Below, piece by piece: positions 24,439 through 31,554 of a stretch of 64,000 nucleotides of DNA; position 1 is the first letter of the stretch, and each line of letters starts with the position of its first letter. The notes beneath the pieces are model-generated. The model searched no databases, was not told where the DNA came from, and saw nothing but the letters and a program-made list of their open reading frames with translations. Source of the DNA: Curvibacter microcysteis (GTDB taxonomy: Bacteria > Pseudomonadota > Gammaproteobacteria > Burkholderiales > Burkholderiaceae_C); assembly GCF_028649435.1 (NCBI RefSeq), contig NZ_JAQSIN010000012.1; one strand, 5' to 3'. Position numbers and translations under genes: made by a program.

Positions 24439-24455
24439 AAGCAAACCCTGTGCCA
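24439..24455 (-). promoter_or_regulatory. Sigma-54 promoter of nrtABC
   Basis: The minus strand reads TGGCACAGGGTTTGCTT, agreeing with TGGCACRNNNNTTGCW throughout, with GG and GC 10 bases apart. Transcription would begin near 24428, giving a leader of about 165 bases before nrtA. Confidence 0.92.
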
Positions 24456-24515
24456 GGTGACTTGCGGGGTTGTGCGTGGGATTTTGGCGGTCCTGGACCT
24501 GGGGACGTGCTTCGG

Positions 24516-24573
24516 TGCACCAGCTTCGCGCTTGGGCTTGCACCTGAGTTGTGCGCTGCACCATGACCTGCGC
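24516..24573 (-). promoter_or_regulatory. Cluster of NtrC-like sites upstream of nrtABC
   Basis: Three overlapping or adjacent TGCACC half-dyads lie on the plus strand: TGCACCAGCTTCGCGCT (24516-24532), TGCACCTGAGTTGTGCG (24539-24555, the best dyad, GCAC-N7-GTGC when read in reverse) and TGCACCATGACCTGCGC (24557-24573). They lie 60-120 bases upstream of the sigma-54 promoter, as expected for NtrC enhancer sites. Individual right halves are imperfect. Confidence 0.65.
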
Positions 24574-24602
24574 TGCGCCGCCCGACGCAGCGAGCTGGGG
24601 CA

Positions 24603-25229
24603 TCAACCCAGCAGGTCGGCCACGTCGAGCATGCGCTGTGCGACCTCGACCACCTTGAGGCCTTTGTCCATGGCAGCGCGGCGAAGCTTGTCGTAGGCCG
24701 CTTGCTCGCTGAGGTTTTGGCGCTGCATCAGCAGGCCTTTGGCGCGGTCGATGACCTTGCGTTGGTGCAGTTCGGTCTTGGCCTCGGCCAGCTCGCGGCG
24801 CAAGCGCTCTTCGTGCTGAAAGCGCGCCATGGCCACGTCCAGGATGGGGCGGATGCGCTGGGACGACAGACCCGCCACGATGTAGGCGGTCACGCCAGCG
24901 GCCACCGCGTCGGGCACGTGTGAGGTGTCCTGGTCATTGGTGAACATGACGATGGGGCGCCGCGCGTCGCGCGTGGCCAGCACCACGTGCTCCAGGGCGT
25001 CGCGCGCCTCGCTTTCGGCGTCGACCACGATGAGGTCGGGCTGCAGCTGGGCCAGGCGCTCGGTCAAAAACACATCGGCGGGCAGCGTGGCGATCAGGTT
25101 GAAGCCGTTTTCGAGCAAGCCAATGCGCAGGCTGCGCGAGCGCTCAGCCTGAGAAACAGCGTGATCGTCCTCGGGGTCCTGTATGGCCAGGTCCGGGGCG
25201 ACCACCACAATGCGCAATGCCTCGGTCAT
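24603..25229 (-). CDS. nasT: ANTAR-domain antiterminator NasT
   Basis: 208 residues. The N-terminal two thirds is a receiver-like domain that keeps an Asp (LIVVDAES) but lacks the acidic pair (VVVAPD) and the conserved Lys (AYIVAGL), so it is probably a pseudo-receiver that is not phosphorylated. A coiled-coil linker leads to the ANTAR three-helix domain, with RKVIDRAKGLLMQRQ and EQAAYDKLRRAAMDKGLKV. ANTAR domains bind paired hexaloop hairpins and prevent termination; two such leaders are in this cluster. I chose the ATG at 25229; a TTG at 25244 is possible. No NasS gene adjoins it. Confidence 0.92.
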   Translation of the reverse strand: MTEALRIVVVAPDLAIQDPEDDHAVSQAERSRSLRIGLLENGFNLIATLPADVFLTERLAQLQPDLIVVDAESEARDALEHVVLATRDARRPIVMFTNDQDTSHVPDAVAAGVTAYIVAGLSSQRIRPILDVAMARFQHEERLRRELAEAKTELHQRKVIDRAKGLLMQRQNLSEQAAYDKLRRAAMDKGLKVVEVAQRMLDVADLLG

Positions 25230-25374
25230 GGGCTGATTGTGCAAGATTCACAGCCCGGCGCGGCTGGGCGCAGAGGCCTGACCCGCGTCGCCTGTGGGGG
25301 CTAACCCTGCTGGGACCAGGCCGTTGCGTGGGGCAGCCGCCGAGGGAAAGGCTCTGGCCTACACTTCTGCTCCG

Positions 25375-26454
25375 ATGACAAAGCCCTTGCTCCCCTCTGT
25401 TGATGCGACCCTTGCGCCTGGCCTGGTGCTGGGCATCGAGTCCTCTTGCGATGAAACTGGCGTGGCCCTGGTCCACGCCCAAGCCTCTGGCGTGCCCCGA
25501 CTTGAAGCCCATGCCTTGCACAGCCAGATCGAGATGCACCAAGCCTACGGCGGTGTGGTGCCTGAGTTGGCCAGCCGTGACCATATTCGGCGCGTGCTGC
25601 CGCTGGCGCGCCAGGTGCTGGCCGAAGCGGGTCGCAGTCTGGCGGACGTCGATGTGGTGGCTTACACGCGCGGCCCAGGCCTGGCCGGCGCGCTGTTGGT
25701 GGGGTCGGGTGTGGCCTGCGCCTTGGCGGCCGCCTTGGGCAAGCCGGTGCTGGGCGTGCACCACCTGGAGGGCCATTTGCTGTCGCCCTTCCTCAGTGCC
25801 GACCCCCCTGAGTTTCCTTTTGTGGCCTTGTTGGTGTCTGGCGGCCACACCCAACTGATGCGGGTGGACGCGGTGGGCGACTACCGCATCCTGGGCGAGA
25901 CCATTGATGACGCCGCCGGCGAGGCCTTTGACAAGTCGGCCAAATTGATGGGCCTGGGCTACCCAGGCGGGCCCGCGCTGTCCCGTTTGGCCGAGTCAGG
26001 AGATCCGGCTGCCTTCAAGCTGCCGCGACCTTTGTTGCACAGCGGCGACCTGGATTTCTCTTTTGCGGGCCTCAAGACGGCGGTGTTGACCCAAGCGCGC
26101 AAGCTGGGCGACGACCTGGAGGCGCGCAAGGCGGACCTGGCGGCCAGTACCCAGGCGGCCATCGTCGAAGTCCTGCTGAAGAAGTCGATGACTGCCTTGC
26201 GCGAAACCGGCCTGCGTCGTCTGGTGGTGGCCGGCGGGGTGGGCGCCAACCGAGAGCTGCGCACGCGGCTCAATGCGGCCTGCCAGACAGCGCGTGTGCG
26301 GGTGCATTACCCCGAGTTGCACCTGTGCACGGACAATGGCGCCATGATTGCGATGGCCGCCGCCATGCGCCTGCAGGCGGGCCACGCGCAGGCTGACCAC
26401 CGCTACAGCTTCGACGTGCGGCCTCGCTGGCCGCTGGACGCCATCGACGCTTGA
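25375..26454 (+). CDS. tsaD: tRNA N6-adenosine threonylcarbamoyltransferase TsaD
   Basis: 359 residues of the Kae1/TsaD ASKHA fold. It transfers the threonylcarbamoyl group to A37 of ANN-decoding tRNAs, with TsaB and TsaE. Motifs are LGIESSCDETGVALV at the N terminus, the metal-binding HHLEGHLLSPFL near residue 125, LVSGGHTQLM, VVAGGVGANRELR and CTDNGAMIAMA with the C-terminal metal Asp. The ATG at 25375 gives the usual N terminus; the open frame extends 27 codons upstream without similarity. It is divergent from nasT and ends in its own terminator. Confidence 0.95.
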   Translation: MTKPLLPSVDATLAPGLVLGIESSCDETGVALVHAQASGVPRLEAHALHSQIEMHQAYGGVVPELASRDHIRRVLPLARQVLAEAGRSLADVDVVAYTRGPGLAGALLVGSGVACALAAALGKPVLGVHHLEGHLLSPFLSADPPEFPFVALLVSGGHTQLMRVDAVGDYRILGETIDDAAGEAFDKSAKLMGLGYPGGPALSRLAESGDPAAFKLPRPLLHSGDLDFSFAGLKTAVLTQARKLGDDLEARKADLAASTQAAIVEVLLKKSMTALRETGLRRLVVAGGVGANRELRTRLNAACQTARVRVHYPELHLCTDNGAMIAMAAAMRLQAGHAQADHRYSFDVRPRWPLDAIDA

Positions 26455-26485
26455 GGCTGCCCCTTGTTTGGAAGGGGGCGGGCTC

Positions 26486-26515
26486 CCTGGGTGCAGGCGC
26501 GTGCACCCGGGTTTT
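26486..26515 (+). terminator. Intrinsic terminator of tsaD
   Basis: The stem CCTGGGTGCA / TGCACCCGGG (10 bp, one U-G pair) has a 6-base loop and is followed by TTTT. It lies about 30 bases after the tsaD stop. Confidence 0.75.
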
Positions 26516-26658
26516 CAATCAGCCGAATTTCGTTTTTTTCATATGAACTTCCGGCTGTCACAGTAACTCTTACTTTCGTCGGTGCTAAAGCGCTCATAAG
26601 GCTTGTAATTGGCAGGCAGAGCGAAAAACTAATTTTTTCAACTATCACTTTGTTGAAC

Positions 26659-26689
26659 TTGACAATTTAATTGGCAAATTCGGTAGAAT
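26659..26689 (+). promoter_or_regulatory. Promoter giving a probably leaderless transcript
   Basis: A consensus -35 TTGACA (26659-26664) and -10 TAGAAT (26684-26689) are 19 bases apart. An AT-rich tract (26625-26642) upstream resembles an UP element. The ATG at 26696 lies exactly where transcription should start, and there is no purine-rich ribosome site. Confidence 0.7.
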
Positions 26690-26695
26690 TGATTC

Positions 26696-27352
26696 ATGAG
26701 TTCCGAAAACACATTTAACCCTGCGCCTCCCTCTGGTGAGCACTGCACCACGATCGAGGTGGCCCGCGAGCTGGGCATGGCTGTCCGCTCGGTCCAAATG
26801 ATGGTGGACCGGGGTGAGCTGGAGGCGTGGAAAACACCCGGTGGTCACCGGCGTATTTCACGCATCTCGGTGGACCGATGGTTGGCCAATCGACGTGCTG
26901 GTCGCCGAGGCGCTCAGCGGGGCAGTCCCGCCAATCCGCGCCGCGTGTTGTTCATCGAAGATTCGGCGCATTACCAAAACCTGGTGTCTTTGATGATGCA
27001 GCAGCACTTCCCTGAAGTGGCCCTGCATTTGGCCGATGACGGGATCGTGGGTTTGGCCATGTATGGCCAGTTGCAACCCGATGTGCTGCTGCTCGATCTG
27101 TTGCTGCCTGGCATCGATGGCGCAACCTTGCTGACCAGCCTGCGCGCGCACCCTGAGCTCAATCGGAGCCAACTGGTGGTCGTGACCTCGCTGGACGAAG
27201 AGCAGCGCCGCCCCTACGCATTTGCCCTGCGGGACATTCCCCTGGTTTACAAGCCTAATTTGGTGACCGATTTGCCCAAGTTGCTGCACCGTCTGCTGCA
27301 AGATGGCGAGGGCGCTGCCGCGGCGTCCGGCCTGGGTGAGTCCCTGAGCTGA
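26696..27352 (+). CDS. Response regulator with N-terminal MerR/excisionase-type helix-turn-helix
   Basis: 218 residues. Residues 17-65 form a winged helix of the excisionase/MerR kind (TIEVARELGMAVRSVQMMVD, then AWKTPGGHRRI). Residues 82-200 form a receiver with FIEDSA, a phospho-Asp in LLLDLLLPGIDG, the Thr in VVVTSLDEE and Lys in VYKPN, so it should be phosphorylatable. The order (DNA-binding domain first) is the reverse of common regulators. No kinase gene lies nearby. Transcription is probably leaderless. Its targets are unknown. Confidence 0.88.
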   Translation: MSSENTFNPAPPSGEHCTTIEVARELGMAVRSVQMMVDRGELEAWKTPGGHRRISRISVDRWLANRRAGRRGAQRGSPANPRRVLFIEDSAHYQNLVSLMMQQHFPEVALHLADDGIVGLAMYGQLQPDVLLLDLLLPGIDGATLLTSLRAHPELNRSQLVVVTSLDEEQRRPYAFALRDIPLVYKPNLVTDLPKLLHRLLQDGEGAAAASGLGESLS

Positions 27353-27461
27353 ATGCCTGATCTGCCGACCCAGCGCCATCCTTGTGCTGGGCTTGCGAAG
27401 GTTTGTGTTTCGCTGTCAGCTCCCGCGTGGTTCGCCTCCGCGGGTTCTGCGCAGCGGCCAG

Positions 27462-27489
27462 AAAAAGCCTCCCGACAGGGAGGCTTTTT
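27462..27489. terminator. Bidirectional intrinsic terminator
   Basis: A perfect 12-bp stem (AAAAAGCCTCCC with GGGAGGCTTTTT) with loop GACA lies between the convergent regulator gene and hsp20 and works in both directions. Confidence 0.92.
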
Positions 27490-27557
27490 CTTTGGGGCGC
27501 CGCCGGCGTTGGCATGTCGCTCAGTGGAGCAGGTCTTAGCCCTCGTTCAGTTGATGC

Positions 27558-27950
27558 TCAGTCGATGTTCAGGCGGGTGTGCAGGGCGACCGGGGCCTTT
27601 TTGCTCAGCTTGAGGGTGAGCACGCCGTTTTCCAGTCGGGCGCTGCTGGTGCTGGGGTCCAGGTCTTGCGGCAGTTCGTAAGCCGCCTGGTAGCGCCGCG
27701 GTGCGTCGGCCACGCTGTCGATGCGCACGGTGTTGCTGCCCAATTCGACTTGCAGCTGCTCTCGGCTCAAGCCAGGGACGTCGAGTTCAAGGGTGAAGTC
27801 CTGCTCGGTTTGCTCGAAGCGGGCGGGCTGTTCACCGCGCCGTGCGGGCGCTTGCTGCAAGGTTTGACCCAGGAAGCGCTCCAGCTGGCGGTCGGTGATG
27901 CGCAGGCCGGGCAGGTAGGCGGAATGGCGGATGACGGGCGCGAAGATCAT
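27558..27950 (-). CDS. Small heat-shock protein, Hsp20 / alpha-crystallin family
   Basis: 130 residues. The alpha-crystallin domain runs from about residue 45 to 120, with TLELDVPGLSREQLQVEL and the C-terminal hallmark ENGVLTLKLSKKA (G-V-L triad). A classical C-terminal I-x-I/V motif is not evident. These proteins form oligomers that hold unfolding proteins. AAGGA lies 11 bases before the ATG. I found no clear sigma-32 promoter or ROSE-type thermometer upstream. Confidence 0.88.
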   Translation of the reverse strand: MIFAPVIRHSAYLPGLRITDRQLERFLGQTLQQAPARRGEQPARFEQTEQDFTLELDVPGLSREQLQVELGSNTVRIDSVADAPRRYQAAYELPQDLDPSTSSARLENGVLTLKLSKKAPVALHTRLNID

Positions 27951-28042
27951 GGGACGAGTCCTTTACACTGCGCGGCGCTCGAACTGAGCCCCGCATGGAT
28001 CGAAGGTGTGATCCACGTGTTTTTTTTCAAGGAATTTTCTTC

Positions 28043-29323
28043 ATGGAATATCTGCGCAGATCCCTCTTGAAAACGGTGGCGCTGGCGTTATCTGCCGGCC
28101 TCGCACCGTTGTCCCAGGCGCAGTCGGCGAGTGCCGCTGGGCCGATCAAATTGGCCCTGATTGAGGGCCTGAGTGGGCCCTTTGCCAACGCGGGCGAAGC
28201 GGTCTATCGCAATATTTTGTGGGCGGTGGAGCGCGTCAATGCGCGTGGCGGCGTGAAGCTGGCCGGAGGCACCCGCCTGCTGCAGCTGGAGCGCTACGAC
28301 AGCAAGGGGCAAAACGAAGAGGCCTTGTCGGCACTGCGCTCGGCGATCGATGACGGCGCGCGTGTGGTCTTGCAGGGCAATTCCTCGGCCACGGCGGCGG
28401 TGTTGCTCGATGCGATCCAAAAGAACAACGATCGCGACCCGGCGCGTCGTGTTTTGTTTCTCAACTATTCGGCGGTGGACCCGGCGCTGACCAACGAGCG
28501 CTGCAGCTTCTGGCACTTCCGTTTCGACGCCCATGCGGACATGCGCATGGCGGCTCTGATGGAGGTCATCCGCGAAGACCGTGCCGTCAAGAGCCTCTAC
28601 CTGATTGGCCAGGACTACAGCTTCGGTCAGGCGGTGCTCAAAGAGGCGCGTCGCCAGTTGGCTGAACAGCGTCCCGATGTGCACATCGTGGGCGATGAGC
28701 TGCATCCGCTGGGTCGGGTTAAGGACTTCGCACCCTATGCCGTGAAGATCAAGGCCAGCGGTGCGCAGGCCGTGATCACGGGCAACTGGGGCAACGACCT
28801 GACCTTGTTGATCAAGGCGGCGCGCGAGGTGGGTTACGAGGGGCGGTTCTTCACCTATTACGGCAATGCGCTGGGCGCGCCGGCCGCCATCGGCGATGCA
28901 GGTCTGGGACGCGTGGTGGCTGTTGCGGACTGGCTGCCGAATGTGCCAGGCGCGCAGAGCGAGGCCTTCTACCAATCCTTCCGCCAGCGTTTTCCGAAGC
29001 CCGCAGATGACTACGTACACATGCGCATGCAGTTGATGGTGGAGGCTTTGGCCCAAGCCATCGAAAAAGCCGGCAGCACGGAGGCTGCCGCAGTGGCCGG
29101 CAAGCTGGAGGGCAGCACCGTGTCCTTGTCGGGCCAGTCAGGCACCATGCGCGCCTCGGACCACCAGTTCCAGCAAGGTTTGACGGTCGGCGTGATGGAG
29201 AAGCTGGGCAGCCCCGGCGTGCGCTTCGATGTGGAGGGCTCGGGCTACGGCTTCAAGGTCATCCGCCAGATCCCCGCCAGCAAGGCCGAGATGGCGACCA
29301 GTTGCCGCATGGTCCGTCCCTGA
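28043..29323 (+). CDS. LivK-type ABC transporter substrate-binding protein (orphan)
   Basis: 426 residues with an N-terminal signal peptide (SLLKTVALALSAGLAPLSQA) followed by a type I periplasmic binding protein fold. Recognisable parts are IKLALIEGLSGPFANAGEA at the start of the mature protein and AQAVITGNWGNDLTLLIKAA in the second lobe. Relatives bind branched-chain amino acids, amides, urea or aromatic compounds; the ligand here cannot be named. No permease or ATPase gene adjoins it. The ATG at 28043 has AAGGA ten bases upstream; 16 codons of open frame before it have no similarity. Confidence 0.9.
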   Translation: MEYLRRSLLKTVALALSAGLAPLSQAQSASAAGPIKLALIEGLSGPFANAGEAVYRNILWAVERVNARGGVKLAGGTRLLQLERYDSKGQNEEALSALRSAIDDGARVVLQGNSSATAAVLLDAIQKNNDRDPARRVLFLNYSAVDPALTNERCSFWHFRFDAHADMRMAALMEVIREDRAVKSLYLIGQDYSFGQAVLKEARRQLAEQRPDVHIVGDELHPLGRVKDFAPYAVKIKASGAQAVITGNWGNDLTLLIKAAREVGYEGRFFTYYGNALGAPAAIGDAGLGRVVAVADWLPNVPGAQSEAFYQSFRQRFPKPADDYVHMRMQLMVEALAQAIEKAGSTEAAAVAGKLEGSTVSLSGQSGTMRASDHQFQQGLTVGVMEKLGSPGVRFDVEGSGYGFKVIRQIPASKAEMATSCRMVRP

Positions 29324-29349
29324 TGGGCAAGGATTGGTATCGCCCGCGC

Positions 29350-29694
29350 CTAGTGGGCGAATCCTTCGCAGGCCCCTGCATTGGGGCGGCCTGCGCACTC
29401 CCGGTACAGGCGCCGCTCGCGTTCGGTGCGGCTTTCCTCGCTGCTGGTGGGGGGCAGGGGTTTGGCCTTGCGGGTCGGCTTCGCCTTGCGTTGCTGTCCG
29501 GGTGTCGCGGTCTGGATCTGGGGGCTTGACCTGGTGCCAGGCCCGCTCGGCAGGGTGTGGGCATGCCCGTCGCCGAAGGTCGCTGCCCCGCAGGGCTCCG
29601 CGTGCAACAGCAGTGCGCTCAGGATGCTGAGAATGATGTCCCTCGGCGCTGGACCTCGGGTGCTTGTGGGCTTTGAGTACTTGGCAGGATGCAT
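29350..29694 (-). CDS. Small, probably secreted, cysteine-containing hypothetical protein
   Basis: 114 residues. An excellent ribosome site (AAGGAG, five bases before the ATG) supports this start. Residues 20-38 (IILSILSALLLHAEPCGAA) are hydrophobic and look like a signal peptide or anchor. The middle is Pro/Lys/Thr-rich and of low complexity. The end, RRLYRECAGRPNAGACEGFA, has two spaced cysteines and looks like a conserved motif. The neighbours are convergent (binding protein) and divergent (aminotransferase) and give no clue. I do not recognise a function. Confidence 0.6.
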   Translation of the reverse strand: MHPAKYSKPTSTRGPAPRDIILSILSALLLHAEPCGAATFGDGHAHTLPSGPGTRSSPQIQTATPGQQRKAKPTRKAKPLPPTSSEESRTERERRLYRECAGRPNAGACEGFAH

Positions 29695-29790
29695 GCTGAC
29701 TCCTTCTCAAAGCGGTGATGCTAGAAGGCTCCGCTAACATGGTGTTTTGTTCATTTGCGCGCGCCATGCGCACCCCACAGGACCCATTGA

Positions 29791-30960
29791 ATGAGACCCG
29801 CCATCCTGCAGCTTGAAGCATCTTTGATTCGTGAAGTGGCCAATGCCGGCCTGGGGCGGCCCGACGTGCTGGCCTTCTGGTTTGGCGAGAGCGATGAAGT
29901 CACGCCGCAGGCCGTGCGCCAGGCGGCGTTGGACTCGATCTCCCAGGGTGAGACGTTTTACGCCCACAACCTGGGCCTGCCCGAGCTGCGACAGGCGGTG
30001 GCGGACTACACCAGTGGTTTGCACCGCCCGGTGGGGCCGGAGCGCATCGCCATCACGTCTGGGGGGGTGAATGCGCTCATGTTGGCCATCCAAGCCCTGG
30101 TGGAGCCGGGTGACGAGGTGGTGGCGGTGACGCCGGTGTGGCCGAATTTGCTGGCTCAACCCGTGATCATGGGTGGCGTGGTGCGCACGGTTGCGCTCAA
30201 GCCAGTGCCTCATGGGGAGGGCGCGGGTCTGTGGCAGCTCGACCTGCCCGAGCTGCTGGCCGCGATCACGCCTGCCACGCGCTTGCTGATCGTCAATGCC
30301 CCCAACAACCCCACGGGCTGGACCTTGCGGGCGGACGAGCAGCAGGCCTTGCTGGCGCATTGCCGCCGAACAGGCACCTGGATCCTGGCTGACGAGGTCT
30401 ATGAGCGCCTGTATTACGGGGACTCGCCCAAGCAGTGCGCCCCGAGTTTTCTGGACCTCGCCGAGCCCGAAGACCGGCTGGTGGTGGTGCACAGCTTTTC
30501 CAAGAGCTTCCTGATGACCGGCTGGCGCTTGGGCTGGCTGGTGATGCCGCCGTCCATGCTCGACGCCATGGGCAAGTTGATTGAGTTCAATACCTCGTGT
30601 GCTTCGGTGTTCACGCAGCGCGCCGGCTTGGCTGCACTGCAGCAGGTCGGCGACATCACGCCACGCGTGGTCAGTCACTTGAAAGCCTGCCGTGACCGCT
30701 TGGTCCCGCAACTGCAGGCCCTGCCGGGGGTGCAGGTGGCGGCTGCGCCCGGTGGCATGTACGCGTTCTTCAAGTTGGAGGGGTACGACGACTCTCTGGC
30801 GGTGGCCAAGCGCCTGGTGCGCGAGGCGGGCTTGGGCTTGGCGCCGGGCAGCGCCTTTGCACCGCAGGCGGATGGCTGGCTGCGTTGGTGCTTTGCATCC
30901 CAGGACCTGGCGCGGCTGGACGAGGGCGTGGCTCGACTCAAGCGTTGGCTCGGGCTATAA
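29791..30960 (+). CDS. Class I/II pyridoxal-phosphate aminotransferase
   Basis: 389 residues of fold-type I. The PLP lysine is in SFSKSFLMTGWRLGWLV near residue 237; NAPNNPTGW and ADEVYERLYYG carry the residues that bind the cofactor ring, and the substrate-carboxylate Arg is near the C terminus. It resembles aspartate- or alanine-type aminotransferases, but the amino donor cannot be fixed from sequence. AGGA lies eight bases before the ATG. The stop codon lies inside the -10 box of the rpsO promoter. Confidence 0.9.
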   Translation: MRPAILQLEASLIREVANAGLGRPDVLAFWFGESDEVTPQAVRQAALDSISQGETFYAHNLGLPELRQAVADYTSGLHRPVGPERIAITSGGVNALMLAIQALVEPGDEVVAVTPVWPNLLAQPVIMGGVVRTVALKPVPHGEGAGLWQLDLPELLAAITPATRLLIVNAPNNPTGWTLRADEQQALLAHCRRTGTWILADEVYERLYYGDSPKQCAPSFLDLAEPEDRLVVVHSFSKSFLMTGWRLGWLVMPPSMLDAMGKLIEFNTSCASVFTQRAGLAALQQVGDITPRVVSHLKACRDRLVPQLQALPGVQVAAAPGGMYAFFKLEGYDDSLAVAKRLVREAGLGLAPGSAFAPQADGWLRWCFASQDLARLDEGVARLKRWLGL

Positions 30961-30961
30961 T
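30933..30961 (+). promoter_or_regulatory. rpsO promoter overlapping the end of the aminotransferase gene
   Basis: A perfect -10 TATAAT (30956-30961) includes the TAA stop of the preceding gene. A -35 TCGACT (30933-30938) lies 17 bases upstream and matches four of six consensus positions. Confidence 0.7.
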
Positions 30962-30990
30962 CCCGGAGCTTTGCATTGTGCGAAGCAGCA

Positions 30991-31018
30991 CGCTGGCCGC
31001 AATTTCCGGCAGCCAGCG
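30991..31018 (+). promoter_or_regulatory. Hairpin in the rpsO leader, candidate S15 autoregulatory element
   Basis: CGCTGGC (30991-30997) pairs perfectly with GCCAGCG (31012-31018) around a 14-base loop. It lies 27 bases before the rpsO ATG. S15 represses its own translation through leader RNA in several bacteria, with structures that differ between groups. Confidence 0.5.
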
Positions 31019-31045
31019 CAAGTCAAATATTCAAAGGAACATCAA

Positions 31046-31312
31046 ATGATCGCATCGTCCATCAAGGCAGAGGTCGTCAAGGCCAACGCTCGCAGCGCCA
31101 CCGACACGGGCAGCCCAGAAGTCCAAGTGGCTATTCTGACCGCTCGCATCAATGAGCTGACCCCCCACTTCAAGACCCACGCCAAGGACCACCACGGCCG
31201 TCGCGGTCTGCTGCGCATGGTGAGCCGTCGCCGTAAGCTGCTGGACTACCTGAAGTCCAAGGATGCTGACCGTTACACTGCACTGATCGCTAAGCTGGGT
31301 CTGCGCAAGTAA
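31046..31312 (+). CDS. rpsO: 30S ribosomal protein S15
   Basis: 88 residues, the standard S15 length: TDTGSPEVQVAILTARINEL and HHGRRGLLRMVSRRRKLLDY are the 16S rRNA-binding parts. S15 is an early-assembling small-subunit protein that organises the central domain of 16S rRNA. AAAGGA lies eight bases before the ATG. It precedes pnp, the conserved rpsO-pnp order, with a terminator between. Confidence 0.97.
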   Translation: MIASSIKAEVVKANARSATDTGSPEVQVAILTARINELTPHFKTHAKDHHGRRGLLRMVSRRRKLLDYLKSKDADRYTALIAKLGLRK

Positions 31313-31331
31313 TTCGCACGACGAATGCTGG

Positions 31332-31370
31332 ACGCCTGAGTTAGTTCACTAGCTCAGGCGTTTGTTTTTT
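31332..31370 (+). terminator. Intrinsic terminator of rpsO
   Basis: ACGCCTGAG-TTAGT pairs with ACTAG-CTCAGGCGT (14 pairs, one U-G) around a two-base tip, followed by TTTGTTTTTT. In E. coli a terminator also sits between rpsO and pnp and is read through in part. Confidence 0.9.
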
Positions 31371-31492
31371 GTCGCTTCCATCAGGTTTGAAAACAGGGAT
31401 GCGCGCTGTGTCATTCCAACAGTTTCTGGGGCTTTGTCGGCAGCCGGAATTTGCTGGAATGGCATCGTGTTTCGGGTTTTCAACTGACCTCC

Positions 31493-31511
31493 ACCACCCA
31501 GGCAGGGTGGT
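31493..31511 (+). promoter_or_regulatory. Hairpin in the pnp leader
   Basis: ACCACCC and GGGTGGT form a perfect 7-bp stem with loop AGGCA, 43 bases before the pnp start. E. coli PNPase controls its own mRNA through an RNase III-cut leader hairpin; a similar role here is a guess. No convincing pnp promoter was seen in 31371-31554. Confidence 0.4.
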
Positions 31512-31554
31512 CTCAAGTCCGGCCTGGGGCCGGCAACACAGCAGGAGCTGAAAC

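Noticed and set aside
29682..29697. TGGCAGGATGCATGCT, which has GG-N10-GC spacing upstream of the aminotransferase
   Set aside because: It departs from the sigma-54 consensus in TTGC and lies inside the small cysteine-protein gene, with no nitrogen-related context.
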